NCBI RefSeq assembly: GCF_036785885.1
Contig: NC_092316.1
Location: 49,547,001-49,611,000 of the forward strand
Direction: 5' to 3'
From: Coffea arabica
Lineage: Eukaryota; Streptophyta; Magnoliopsida; Gentianales; Rubiaceae
DNA length: 64,000 bases
In this document: positions 11,335 to 23,500 of the stretch, piece by piece
Layout: each line of letters starts with the position of its first letter
How positions within the stretch are numbered: the stretch's first letter is position 1
Notes under the pieces: model-generated
Databases searched by the model: none
Told to the model about the DNA's origin: nothing
Seen by the model: the letters and a program-made list of their open reading frames with translations, nothing else
Position numbers and translations under genes: made by a program

Positions 11335-14300
11335 ATGAGGGCTTTGGTGTGGAACTGTCAAGAAGTAGGGAGCCTCTTGACAGTTCCCCATTTGAGGGAG
11401 GTGAATAACCTCCTCTCTCTAAGCCTGATCTTTTTGAGTGAGACTAAGAACATAAAACAGGTGGTGGAAAGGATAGCTAGAGGGTTAAGGTTTGATAACA
11501 GTGCAATCGTGGAAGCAATGCACAGGTCAGGAGGAATGGCTGTGTTGTGGAATGAGAAAACAAAGGTCCTAGAAATTAACCAAACTGCTTTCACTATAGA
11601 GGTTAGAATAGAGAATAATGATCATCAATGTGACTGGTGGTTTATAGGGATTTATACGAGTTGTGATGCTCAGATTAGGAAGGAACAATGAAGGGTTTTG
11701 AGAGATAGAAATAGACTGTGGGGTGGCAGATTCTTGATTGCAGGAGACTTCAATGACATTCTATCAAACGAAGAGAAATGGGGAAGATCACTTAGAGAGG
11801 AAAGAAGCTTCAGGGATTTTAAGGACTTGATAGACCAAAATGGTTTGATAGACATAGGATATGAGGGCCACCTATGGACTTGGAGTAACCATTGGGAGGA
11901 AAAAGGAGAAATCAGACAGAGGTTAGATAGATGCCTGGCTAGCTATGATTGGGTCCAGATTTTTGAAAAGGCAAGATGCCAACACCTGGACACCTATGCT
12001 TCAGACCACAGCTTACTTTGTTTAGACACTGTTCCAGATAAGGAGAAAAGGAAGAAAAAGTTCTATTTTGATAAACGTTGGCTTCAAAAGGAAGGGTGTC
12101 AACAGGTAGTAAAGAAAGCTTGGCAGATAGAAGAACCTGGATCACATATGTTCAAGATTACTAAGAAGATCAGAAACTGTTGAATAGAATTACTGAAATG
12201 GAGAAACACCTTTCAAGCTAACTCTAAAAGGAAGATTATGGAGTTAAGAAAGGATTTGGAGGCTGTGAGAGGTTCAGTTTCTGCTAATAAAAAAGTGATG
12301 ACTGCTGAGATCAAGAACCAGCTTAAAGAAGCTCACAAGGACGAAGAGAAATTTTGGTGCCAAAAGGCAAGGATTGACTGACTAGGAGAAGGAGATAAAA
12401 ATACAAGGTACTTCCATGCCTACGTTAAAGGGAGAAGAACTAAGAATAGGATCATGAATCTGCAAAGGGAGAATGGCTCATGGATTGTAAATGAGAAGGA
12501 AGTAATATCAGAAATTTCTAATTTCTTTAGAGAGCTTTTTACAAGTGGAGGGAGGAGTGATATGATTGAGATGCTAGAGGGTATTCCCCACTCTATAACT
12601 CAGGAAATGAACACCAATTTAACTAAACCAGTTGAGGAAGAGGAAGTCAAAGTATCTCTTTTCTCTATGCAACCTGATAAAGCTCCAGGGCAGGATGGCA
12701 TGACCCCCTTATTCTTCCAAAAGTTCTGGAGTACTATCAAAGGGGATTTGGTACCAGCAATTCAGTCTTTCTTTAGTTCAAGCTTCATGCTAAAATCCAT
12801 AAATCATATTGTCATTTCTCTAATCCCTAAAATCCTGAGTCCAACCTGCTTGAAAAATTTTAGACCCATCAGCCTGTATAGTGTCATCTATAAGACCATT
12901 TCCAAAATTTCGGTCAATAGACTGAAGCTTGTTTTGGACAAGTGCATAAGTAACACTCAATCCGCATTCATCCTAGACAGGCAAATTTTAGACAATGTAA
13001 TCCTAGCTCATGAGTACATACATTACCTCAAGAATAAAAGGCAAGGAAAAGAATGATACATGGCAATCAAGTTAGACATGGCCAAAGCCTATGATAGAAT
13101 GGAGTGGCATTTCTTACAGGCAATGATGCAAAAGATGGGCTTTTGTGCACAATGGATCAATTGGATAACTAGCTGCTTGAAGACTGTAAGATACTCTTTC
13201 AATTGCAATGGAGAAACTAAAGGATTTGTAGTTCCAGAAAGGGGAATAAGACAAGAAGATCCACTGTCTCCTTACTTGTTCTTAATCTACTCAGAAGGCT
13301 TCTCCAATTTGTTGAGGAAAGCTGAAGAAAGGAAGGATATACAAGGGTTGAGGATCAGTAGACAAGGGCCAATTATCACACACATTTTCTTTGTAGACAA
13401 CTCCTTAATCTTTTGCAAAGCAAACGTGCAGCAGGCCAAGGAAATCATGAAGATTCTTAAAATGTATGAAGAGGCCTCAGGACAGTTGATAAACCTTGAT
13501 AAGTCAACTGTCTTTTTCAGTAAGAATATGTCTCTGGAGCAAAAGGAAGCAGTGTGCAGCTCACTGGGAGGAATGACAGAGATGAAACATGGTAAATATC
13601 TAGGACTGCCTATGGTGATCTCTAGGACAAAGGAGCAGATCTTTGGGTTCATTAAAGAAAACATCAAGCATAAGCTTCAGGACTGGAGAAATAAGTTGTT
13701 GAGCACAGCGGGCAAGGAAGTACTGCTTAAGGCAGTCTCAATGGCAATGCCAACATATGCCATGTCTGTGTTCAAACTGCCGAGGAAGCTTTGTAAAGAC
13801 ATAAGCTCATTGATGGCTAACTACTGGTAGGGAGAAGCAAATGGTAAAAACAAACTGCATTGGGTATCTTTGGAGGAGAATGTCAATGAAAAGGAATGCA
13901 GGAGGTTTGGGTTTCAAGGACATTGAAGCTTACAATAAAGCATTGCTAGGCAAACAGATTTGGAGAATACTCACTAAACCAAACATTCCCATTAGCAAAG
14001 TGCTGCGAGCAAGATACTTTCCCAAGGACTCAATATTAACATGTAAGCCTCACAAGAATGCTTCCTGGATATGGCAAGGATTACTTGGAGCTAGAAGTTT
14101 AATTGACAAAGGGGTGATCAGAAGGATTGGCAATGGGAGAAGTACGAGTATCTGGAACCACAGATGGATCCCAGGATCCAGCTCTGGTAGGCCAACCTCT
14201 CTTGCACCTCAAAGCTATGACTTGAAGATGGTACATGAACTAATACGACATCACAGATGGAATAGAAACACCATTTTTAAGTCTTTTAAGCAAAGTGATG

Positions 14301-14857
14301 CTGAGAAGATTTTAAACATCCCCTTAAGTTTGGTGAGGAGGGAGGATAGCTATTATTGGCAACACAATGCTGGGGGGTTTTACACTGTCAGGTCAGGTTA
14401 TAAATCTCTAATGAAAGAGAGTGCAAATGCTGAGAAGGAGAAATCAGAGGCAGCTGGCCCAAGTATCACGGAAGGCAGTCAACAAGTTGTGGAAGCTCAA
14501 CATCAAACATAAAATAAAGATCTTCATATGGAAATGTATAACAGGTGCACTACCAGTGAGAGCTGCTATATACAAGAAGACAAGATTGGGAGATCCAGTG
14601 TGTAGAACATATGGGGAAGAGCAGGAAACAGTGGAGCATTTAATGTTCAACTATCAACACACGTAGGAGATATGGAAAGCTGCACCAATATAATGGGACG
14701 GTGCTATCAATCAACAAGGGGATTTCAAACGGTGGTGGATCAAAATCTCAGAAGCAAGGAATAGACCAAGAGGGATGGAGCATATTGGACTGACTGCGAA
14801 TATCTTAGTGTGGAAAGAAAAGAATCAAAAGGAATTCGAAAGCAAGAGCAGCTACTT
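11335..14857 (+). pseudogene. LINE ORF2 (endonuclease, reverse transcriptase), 5' part, broken
   Basis: Domain order is as in plant L1 ORF2. The apurinic-type endonuclease (11335-12060) shows WNCQ, LSETKN, AGDFND and SDHSLL motifs. The reverse transcriptase (about 12640-13500) shows KAPGQDG, FRPISL, KLDMAKAYDRMEW and GIRQEDPLSPYLF. The zf-RVT-like segment (14480-14660) has IKIFIWK. The palm motif at 13390-13401 reads FVDN instead of the usual F/YADD, so a catalytic aspartate is lost. In-frame stops occur, for example at about 11689, 12181, 13054 and 13828. The reading frame continues beyond the solo LTR at 17905. Confidence 0.9.
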
Positions 14858-17800
14858 TGTGATGACCCCACCGCACCCAGAGGCGTACCAAAGGGCTTAG
14901 CGGACCGTCTGCCTAGCTCGCGCCAGGACTCGAAATAAAAAAAATAAAACTATTTGAACCAAAAGAGCACTATTCACAACATATATATTGGCTACATTGG
15001 CAAAAGAGTGCTATTTACATTCTCAAAAGTAAATATCCAGACCATTACATTATCCTATGATAATGACCAAAAGCAGGTAGTAGACCCTAAGGAGGGTTCT
15101 TACACGGATCACCAAAACAAGAAGAAACATCTTAATTGTCAGACTATTACAAACTAAACCTAACTATACTAGTGATAGTGCCAAAAAGTCTCCTGCGTCG
15201 GCCCCTGTTAAGAAAAACAAAGGGAAAGGGGTAAACTATAAGCTTAGTAAGTAAACGGGGTAAAAGCGTATATTGCACATCAAGAGAAACAACTATTTCA
15301 CAAGGATGCCGAGTCAAATGCAAAAAGCAACAATACAAATTAAGGATACAGGTTGGCTCCAAAGCCAATACATTTGCCACGTGTGACTCCTGTCGACACT
15401 CCGTCGACCACAAATAGGGGTCCGTAGAACTCCACTTGTACTCTCACCGTACACCTTATTGCCCTTACTGGCCAGTCACATCACAAAATGGCTCGAGCAA
15501 ACGAAACGAAATTGAATTTGATTCACAAACTTGGTTCACAAACTTGATGACCTCAAGACTAGGTTGGACTGACTTCAACCAAACTCCGGCTAGTTCGAAT
15601 AGTCCGTCTAGATCTTGAGATCGGGCCCCACAAAAGTCACCCCGAACTACAAGTTCAAGGGGTTCAACTCCAAAATAATTCATATATACATCTCATATAT
15701 AAACACAGGTGCAAATTAGGATTTAGGTCGAGTGTGATCAAGTACACCCTTACTTAAGTACCCTCTCATCCACATTAAAGTACATAAACAAGTTATATAT
15801 AGAAACGGCCCGAATACTTACACAAAAAACAATGATAGCAAAAGTGTGAAAATCGCGTCACGTATAATAGCTAGTAAGCCCCACTGGCTCCGTCTAAATT
15901 ACCACCGTCTGTAATAGAAGATTGCGCCACATTATTCCACAAACGACTACTAAAATACGTAAATAAAGCAAAACGGCAAAATCGACATGCGCGCGCGCCG
16001 AAACGGCGAACGGAAACGGAAAGGGCTGGCAAGACGGAAACAGACAGATTTGCTACCCCGAACCATTTTGACCATAAGTTAGACTATGAATGTCGGATTA
16101 AGGTGTATGAAGTACCGTTGTGAAACTAAGAAGAAGGGCTGCAACTTTCATGAAGACACCTCAACCCAGATCTCAATGGGTACAGGTCAAAATTGGGACA
16201 AACAGTTCCAGAATTTCATATTTAGGCTAACGGACAGGGTATGTTTGAATGACCATAACTCTTTGCTCATAAATGCAAATCAGGAAATTCCAAAAGAAAT
16301 AGATAGCCAGTACATAAGGCTCCAACTTTTATGTTGTGACCAAAGTTTGAATCAGTACAGAGCAGAGGGGAAAATGGGTCCAAAATTAGTGCTCAGAACT
16401 GACCAACTTCAACGGCAATTCTGACACCTTACATTGTTTTGGGCATAATTGGAGCTACATTGATCGGATTGGGCTAAAATTTTGCAGGCACAACAAAGAC
16501 TTAAGAAGCTACAACTTTCAGGTTTTGGACAAACCCTGAATCAATATGTAGCACAAAAAAAATGGAGCTAAAGTTCAGATTCTGGGCTGCCCTGTTTTCT
16601 AGTTTGAACGGTTGGCGCGTCACAAACGCATGATCCGTTTCTATGGTTCTCATGCAAGTTTTCTAACCAATTTCATACCAAATAAAACACACATATACTA
16701 GCTCCTAATAGTTCCACAAGAGACCCGAAATTCCTTTCCCAATTTAATCCCAAAACCTAGCAAACACTAACCATAGTCTAGGCTCTAACCTTACTAGCTT
16801 CAACTAGCTTCAAAACCTTAACCAACCAAACCCTAACCATCTAAGCTCTAGTTCAACCAAACTAACTTCCCTTTAAACTAGGGTTTCATGACTAAACTGG
16901 ATTTTGCTAAGATCTAACCATACAAGTAAAATTAATACATCAAAAATTCCATTTACAAGTCAAATAACCAACCAAAGCAACTTAAAGAACCATGAAGCAA
17001 GAAATCCTAATTTCTTCCTAGCCTTGACCGAATTTTATGCAGCAATATATCACCAAAATAAACCATCAAACTACACTATAATCACCATATAAACCATAAA
17101 AGTGTACAACCACAACAAGAGAATCACTTTCATGGTTTCAAGATTCATTCACCAAAAATCAACTTCCAAGTGAGATGATTTACCTTCAAGTAAGCCTTGC
17201 AAGTGATGAAACTACAACAAGCAAGTGCCCAAGTTATTGTCCTAAGCTCCAAAATCAAGATGGATGGCTAAAACTTGGATGAACTTGGAAGAAATCCTCT
17301 CTTCTCCATTGGCTTCAATCTCGGCTCTCTCTCTCTCTATCTCTCTCTCTTGAAGTTTGTTTGGTTTATACCTATGTTTAGCTTGTATTTCCTTGGTATA
17401 AAATAAGTCGAAGACTCCAAAAGATATTTTCCACTTCAACCAATCACACAAAAGTTTGAATTTTGCTCCTTAGCCCTTACACCTTCACTTTCTCTTTCTT
17501 ACATTCTTGCCCATAAAGATATGAAAAGCTTTCAATTAACTCTATAGATTATATACTTAATCTAGTCTAAAATCCTTAATCACACTTAATCACTTCACTA
17601 ACCACCCTTCTATCTTAATCACCCATTCTTAATCATCCCTTATTCCACATAAAAGCAACTCAACAACACACTTTTTAACATGGGCAAAATCAAAGGCTTT
17701 AAATCCAACTTAGGGTTTCTAATGGATTGTAATACTAGAGGTTTTAGTAATAACTCAAATTAGGGTTTTCAAATTATTTAGGCGAAATAACATTTTAAAG

Positions 17801-17904
17801 AATTACCACCAACCTTAAAACCAAGTTTTATAGCAAAAAAAAAAATAACGCTAATATTCCTTATTCAATTAATATCAAAATTAAGGACTAACCGGAGTCT
17901 TACA
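14858..17904 (-). mobile_element. Solo LTR, Gypsy-like
   Basis: The 3047 bp segment has TG...CA ends on the minus strand (starts TGTAAGACTCC, ends GGGGTCATCACA). Its right-hand minus-strand end shares a conserved block with the LTRs at 56482 and 61142 (CGTACC, then TTAGCGGACCG, then CTGCC). It lies inside LINE ORF2. Removing the LTR and one copy of a decayed 5 bp duplication (TACTT at 14853-14857, TGCTC at 17905-17909) rejoins the ORF2 frame. No gag or pol is present, so it is a solo LTR left by LTR-LTR recombination. It has a CT-rich microsatellite at 17323-17351. Confidence 0.85.
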
Positions 17905-18266
17905 TGCTCACCAGTTAGAACAATTGGTAAAGCTCATAAAGAGTGGCTAGAACAAGAGGAAATCATGAAAGGTAGAACCAGTCTGAACACAAGAGAACAA
18001 CTTCCAATCAGGAAGAGCATCATCAGGGACAGGATGAAGGGGGTACTATCATTTTGGACGTGGCTACAGGCCATGTCTCACTGGGGATTGGAGTTACAGT
18101 TAGGGTGCAACCAAATACTAGGATTGCGGAATGGGCACTCCAAGAGCGAAGCATGGGAGACAAAGTCTTAGATGAAGCTGTGTCCATCAAACTGGTTTTG
18201 TGTAAAGCTCTAGAGCAGAAGTGGAGCAGGATCAAGGTCCACGCTCAGAACCAGGAACTGATGAGA
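17905..18266 (+). pseudogene. LINE ORF2, 3' part (RNase H-like tail)
   Basis: This is the continuation of ORF2 after the solo LTR. It encodes a segment with AHKEWLEQEE and later DKVLDEAVSIKLVLCKALEQ, resembling the RVT_3 RNase H-like tail of plant LINE ORF2 proteins. A frame change is needed between about 18040 and 18060. The 3' UTR follows to the poly(A) at 18543. Confidence 0.75.
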
Positions 18267-18699
18267 TAGATAAAGTGTAAGAGTCCCTCTAACAGTAGTC
18301 TAGCTACCTTGATAGATGACAAACTTAGCATGCAGAAGTTGTTTCGCATGTGCTTGTTTTGCTTGGTTAATGAAGAAAGTATAGAACGAAGTAAAGAATT
18401 AAGTTCCCATGCCTTTGGCATCATTGTGGATGAGGAATGGAATTTCCTCAGTGCTATGTGAGCACTAGCTTGTACAGTTCTTTCAAGCCTTTGCTCATAC
18501 ATGTAATTTCTTGTTACAATGAATGAAAGATTCTAACGTTTCGAAAAAAAAAGAAACTTTAAGGACGAAATTAGTTGAAATTATAAAACAACGAGGATGA
18601 AATGTGTTTTGACTAAAATATTAGAGACAAAATTGTCCAAAGCTCCAAACAATGGGGATGAAAAGTGTATTTTTCCCATAAATTGTTCAAAATATTTAA

Positions 18700-18905
18700 A
18701 AAGATGTCTATTAGAAGAAAACAATAATTACCTACGATGTAGTTCAATTATTCCCCTCATGGACTGCTCACCACAAATCCTCTATCGGAATTGATATCCA
18801 TTGACATCAAAACGACCAAATTAGGCTTCCCATATCCCCAAATAAATCCAATCCCCAGAACAGACCCCCCAACGACTGAGATTCCACCAAATTATCACAC
18901 AATTG
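18700..18905. repeat. Terpene synthase flank repeat unit
   Basis: This unit is very similar to 19120-19395 and 3590-3850. It begins near GTCTATTAGAAGAAAACAAT and includes CTCACCACAAATCCTCTATC and CAGACCCCCCAACGACTGAG. It lies just outside the right end of the Mutator-like element and is not coding. Confidence 0.75.
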
Positions 18906-19119
18906 TTGAATTGAAGTGTTAAATTTATTAAATTTAAGTATTGAATTGAATTATTAAATCGGATTTAAATCAGAAGTTTGTCTCTTAAGAACAAACTATT
19001 TACTACTATTTAGGCTCACAAAGACACGCGGCTACCTAAGATTACCAAGTAACTCTTTCGGTTTCACCAGAGTTGAGTTAGATCTTTAAGAAACAAGTTG
19101 TTCAAAATATTTAAATAGA

Positions 19120-19395
19120 CGTCTATTAGAAGAAAACAATTACCGAGGATTGTAGTTCGATTATTCCCCTCATGAATTGCTCACCACAAGTCCTCTATCG
19201 GAATCGATATCCACTAACATCAAAATGACCAAATCAGGATTCCCATGTCCCCAAATAAATCCAATCCCCAGAAAGACCCCCCAACGACTGAGATTCCACT
19301 AAATTAACCTCAATATCACACAATTGATCACTTTTTTTTTTTTTGCCGGAAACAATAGAGGACACAATTGATCACTTCACAGGCAACTAGATATA
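19120..19395. repeat. Terpene synthase flank repeat unit, promoter-proximal
   Basis: This is the closest relative of 3590-3850 and lies in tandem with 18700-18905. It leads into the region upstream of the intact terpene synthase. Confidence 0.75.
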
Positions 19396-19639
19396 CACAA
19401 TTTTATGTGTGCAAAACGAACTTGTGATATCTATTTGTTAGGCCAAATATTCTATATGTGTATAGTATTTAATTGAATGTAAAGTAATAAAAAAATATGA
19501 ATGTGAGCGATAGACGAGGTGACTTTTAAATAACTAATACTGACTGTTGCCTTTTCTAAATCTATTATATCTTATCTTTTTATCCCTTTATTTTACACAT
19601 TTCTACACAGATGTTCAGGCACTTGTACTAATATTTAAA

Positions 19640-19988
19640 GGGTTAATAACAAAAAAGTCCCCTGCGATATACCTAATATACAGAAAAGCCTCCCATAGTT
19701 TCAAAACATACAAAATGATACGTCATGTTTTGAACTAAATTGTAAACTAACAGAATTCACTAAACTTAACGGAATCCGATAAACTTAACGGAATTCGGTA
19801 AATTTAACTGTAAATTTAACGGAATCCGGTAAGTTTAACGGCCAAAACTGTCATTTTCGTTAAGTTTAACGAATTCTATTAGTTTACAATTTAGTTCAAA
19901 ACATGAGGTGTCGTTTTGTATGTTTTGAAACCACGGGGGACTTTTCTGTGTATTAGGTATACCACAAGGGCTTTTTTATTTTTATCCC
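19640..19988. mobile_element. Mutator-type fold-back MITE
   Basis: The 349 bp element has nearly complete inverted symmetry. The left arm has AAAAAAGTCCCCTGCG and TTTCAAAACATACAAAATGA; the right arm is the complement with TCGTTTTGTATGTTTTGAAA and GGGCTTTTTTATTTTTATCC. A perfect 9 bp duplication ATATTTAAA (19631-19639, 19989-19997) flanks it. The empty site is visible at about 4088-4098. The loop contains short tandem copies of a unit like AACTTAACGGAATTCGGTAA. It is non-coding and about 600 bp upstream of the terpene synthase TATA box. Confidence 0.9.
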
Positions 19989-20186
19989 ATATTTAAAATT
20001 CCAAACTACACAAGTGTCAATGGAACACATTTTCTACAACTTTCAAAGATAAAACGTATATCCTATTATTAAAATCCTAAAAGAGATGGGAGTATAGTTT
20101 ACAGTGTATTCAATTGAATGGTAGGTAATCAAAGAAATGGAGTATGATGTACAATTTACGGTATATACTCACATTTAGCGATTGAA

Positions 20187-20588
20187 GTGCAAAATGTGCA
20201 TTTACAATTACGAATCCATCCATCAGATTTTATCTGGTGCCATCAATTTGTGAAACTACTACTACTCTCAGTCTGGCACAACCGGTGGGCATATCGCTCT
20301 CGTGGAAGCCGGTCAAATGCATGGTTCCTACTTGAATTTCTGTGGCTGTGCATGGCTGGCCGGCTTTAGCACATAACCAAACAGCCCTTGTCAAATTCAA
20401 TAATAATCAAAACGTGCCCAAATTAAGAAAAAAAAAGTGCGGAAAAGATCTCTGATTTGAGAAATGGTCGTGGCTATAAATTAATATGCAATCTTCAACA
20501 ACGTCGTTCAAAGCAACCTAGCAGTTCAATTATCTTCCAGTTCCCCAGTCTGAGCAAGCCTCTGCAAGTCTTCGATTAACAAAAAACA
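20187..20588 (+). promoter_or_regulatory. Terpene synthase promoter and 5' leader
   Basis: A TATA box, TATAAATTA, lies at 20475-20483, about 105 bp before the ATG. Transcription start is expected near 20505-20515 (inference). The block from about 20170 to 20490 is conserved as an orphan copy at 4257-4570. Open frames across it are chance. Confidence 0.65.
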
Positions 20589-23500
20589 ATGGCAGTTGAA
20601 GGTCTTGACTTGGCTAATTCCATTTCAATCCAAAGTGATTTTCCTCGTGATGTTCATCGTCCTGTGGCCAATTTTCATCCCGATATCTGGGGAAATCAAT
20701 TCCTCGTCTATTCCCCTGATTCCGACAAGGTAGTATTATATTTCAGCCAGAACTATAGTACTAAAATCATATTCAAAAGTTAGCAAACTTGTGATACCCC
20801 CATTATACAACAAACATACTCGAACTTCTAAGAAAATTTCATGCATGTTTTAACTTTGAAGCAGCCCTTTTACCATTGTCACCAAAATAATTAATGATTA
20901 TTATTGTGGTGACAAGCAGCTTTACGCACCATTTATAGAAACCTTAACTTCATCGAGGAGTGCATATATTTGTTTTTGGCAGGCAACATGGGTTTCTAAG
21001 AAGGGGCAGCTTGAACAGCTAAAGGAAAGAGTCAGGACAGAGCTTCATGCAACTGCTAGTAATCCTTCACAACAGCTGCAATTGATCGATGCGATTCAAC
21101 GACTATGCATAGCATATCATTTTGAAGAGGAAATTGGTCAAGCTCTACAAAAGATGCATGAGAAACATCAGAATTGGGAGGGCAATGACCACATTTACAC
21201 TGCTGCTCTCTGTTTTCGAATTCTAAGACAAGAGGGATTCAGAATTTCATCCGGTAAGAGTCAAAGAACAACGACGTTATACTATCAAACCTTAAATCAT
21301 AGAAAAATCAAAGCAATTGGCATTTTTCTCCTTGTCCCATGTCACGAAAACCACAAAATTGAATAGTTTTTATATCTTTTTTTTTTTTGGTCACAACATT
21401 CGACCATCTACCGTTTTCCCATTATATATGCAGAAATATTCAAGAAATTCATGAATGCTGAAGGTAAGTTTGGAGAATGTTTGGTTAATGATGTACCGGG
21501 CATGCTTGCACTTTATGAAGCTGCTCATCTCAGAACGCACGGGGATAATATTTTAGATGATGCCCTGGCCTTTACCAGTAACCATCTTCAGTCTTGCAAG
21601 TTAAGCAGTCCAGTTGCTGAGCTAGCAAGTCACGCACTAATGCAGCCTTATTGGAGGGGTTTACCAAGATTAGAGGCCAAGCATTACATAGACGTGTATG
21701 AAAAATTTCCTTCACATAATACAACTTTACTAATGCTGGCTAAGCTGGACTTCAACATGCTACAATCTCAGCACAAGGAAGAGCTACAAGAAATTTCCTT
21801 GTAAGTTTCTTGAAGATAGTTGTACCTCTAATAATAGGTAACTTAAAAAATTATGTTATTGTTTGGATTAGCTTGAACAGTATTGAATTAATGCACGCTT
21901 GCTGGCTAGTGTACCTCAGGTGGTGGAAAGAACTAGACTTTGCAAGAAAGCTTCCATTCGCTAGAGATCGAATGGTTGAGGGCTATTTCTGGATCGTGGG
22001 AGTATATTTTGAGCCTCAATATGCTCTCGCCAGAAAGATTATGTCCAAGGTTATAGCCATTACATCCATAATAGATGATATTTATGATGCTTATGGGACA
22101 TACGAAGAAATTCAAATCTTCACAGAAGCAATCGAGAGGTCTGAAATGTTTACTCTTAAACTTGGCTGTAATGATACATGCACTAGGTATGCAGCAAAAT
22201 TTGCCGTAATATAATGTGTTACAATATATATATAGATGGAACATTGGCTGCATGAAACAACTCCCAGATTATATGAAGATTTGTTACCGAGCACTCTTGG
22301 ATTTGTTTGAAGAAATTGAGGAAGAAATGGCCAAGATAGGAAGTTCATATCGAACATATTACGCCAAGGAAGCAGTATGAGCATACTCAAAATTCATACA
22401 ATAAAACTCCTTAATTGATTTCCTCCTAGGACATTATTAAAAGGGCAAATTACATTTTACCCTCCTATAGTTTAGTTTTTTTACATAACTCCCCTATGGT
22501 TTCAAAAGTTATACATAACCCTCTCATGGTTTGGATTAGAGTTTCAAAGCGACGAAAATAGTCATTCATAACGGAACTTCTAAAAATATCGAAATTACCC
22601 TTATAAATACATGACACACTTACCCCCCGTATGATTTTTATATTTTACTATATAACCCCCTTATACTTTAATACTTTATTATATAACCCCTTTATAGCTT
22701 TCAAAATATACATATAACCCCCCCCTTGGTGAATGAATAATTTTCAACTTTACATAAGGGTATTTTTGACATTTTAGGTGACTCCGTTACGAATGATCAT
22801 TTCTGTCACTTTGACATTTTAATCCAAATTATGAAGGGTTTATGTATAGCTTTTGAAACCATATGGGAATTATGTAAAAAAATATTAAATCACAGGGAGG
22901 TAACGTAGAATTTGCCCGTATTAAAATTGAAATAGTTGATATTGTTGCACTAATTTGCAGCTGAAGTTGTTGGCTCGTGCCTATTTTGTTGAGGCCAAGT
23001 GGCTGCATCAAGGGTACATACCAACCGTGGAGGAATATATGCGAATTGGATTGGCTTCCTGTGGATACACCACTCTTACGATAATATCCTTCCTAGGCAT
23101 GGGGGATATTGTCTCGAAGGAGAGCTTCGATTGGGCATCAAATGACCCTGATATCTTAAGAGCTGCATCAATTATTTGCAGGCTTCGGGATGACATTGTG
23201 GGGCACAAGGTACAAACCAATTTCTTATCTATTGGAAAGCAAACCCACAGCAAATCGTGTCCTTATTCCTTAAAGAGTGTTGTCTCTTTCCTTTCTTTTC
23301 CTACTTTTTTGGTTAAAAAATGTCTGAATCTTGAAATAGGGATGGGAAAGCAATGTTTCAAGTTTCAACCTCTACAATCATCCGGTCAATGATCTTCAAT
23401 AGAATCTTGGAGATGGTATCAAAGATCACCATCTATGCGATAATGTAATTGTGATTTAGACCCTTCTGAGCTGCTAAAATTATGGATCAACTATAGAAAA

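Larger units (their letters stand above)
9277..18552 (+). mobile_element. L1-type LINE, full length, inactive, split by a solo LTR
   Basis: The element has a 5' leader (9277-9858), ORF1 with a CCHC knuckle, ORF2 with endonuclease, reverse transcriptase, a zf-RVT segment and an RNase H-like tail, and a 3' poly(A) tract at 18543-18552. Diverged target duplications, GAAACTTAAACGACAAAA (9259-9276) and GAAACTTTAAGGACGAAA (18553-18570), flank it. Without the LTR at 14858-17904 it is about 6.2 kb, normal for plant L1 elements. It is dead: there are several in-frame stops and frameshifts, and the catalytic RT aspartate pair is changed. Confidence 0.9.
8588..18677. mobile_element. Mutator-like TIR element, split by a LINE
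   Basis: The left arm starts GGGGAAAATGCACTTTTAAT. The right arm, read on the minus strand, starts GGGAAAAATACACTTTTCAT. The arms stay similar for about 185 bp once the LINE at 9277-18552 is removed. Flanking 10 bp duplications are ATAAGTTGTT (8578-8587) and ATAAATTGTT (18678-18687), 9 of 10 identical. The paralogous site near 19098 shows the unoccupied target. TSD size and long TIRs point to the Mutator superfamily. The element proper is about 0.8 kb with no transposase, so it is non-autonomous. Confidence 0.8.

Noticed and set aside
15985-16000. Alternating GC run (GCGCGCGCGC) as a possible Z-DNA or CpG island
   Set aside because: It is very short and lies within a solo LTR; no supporting context.
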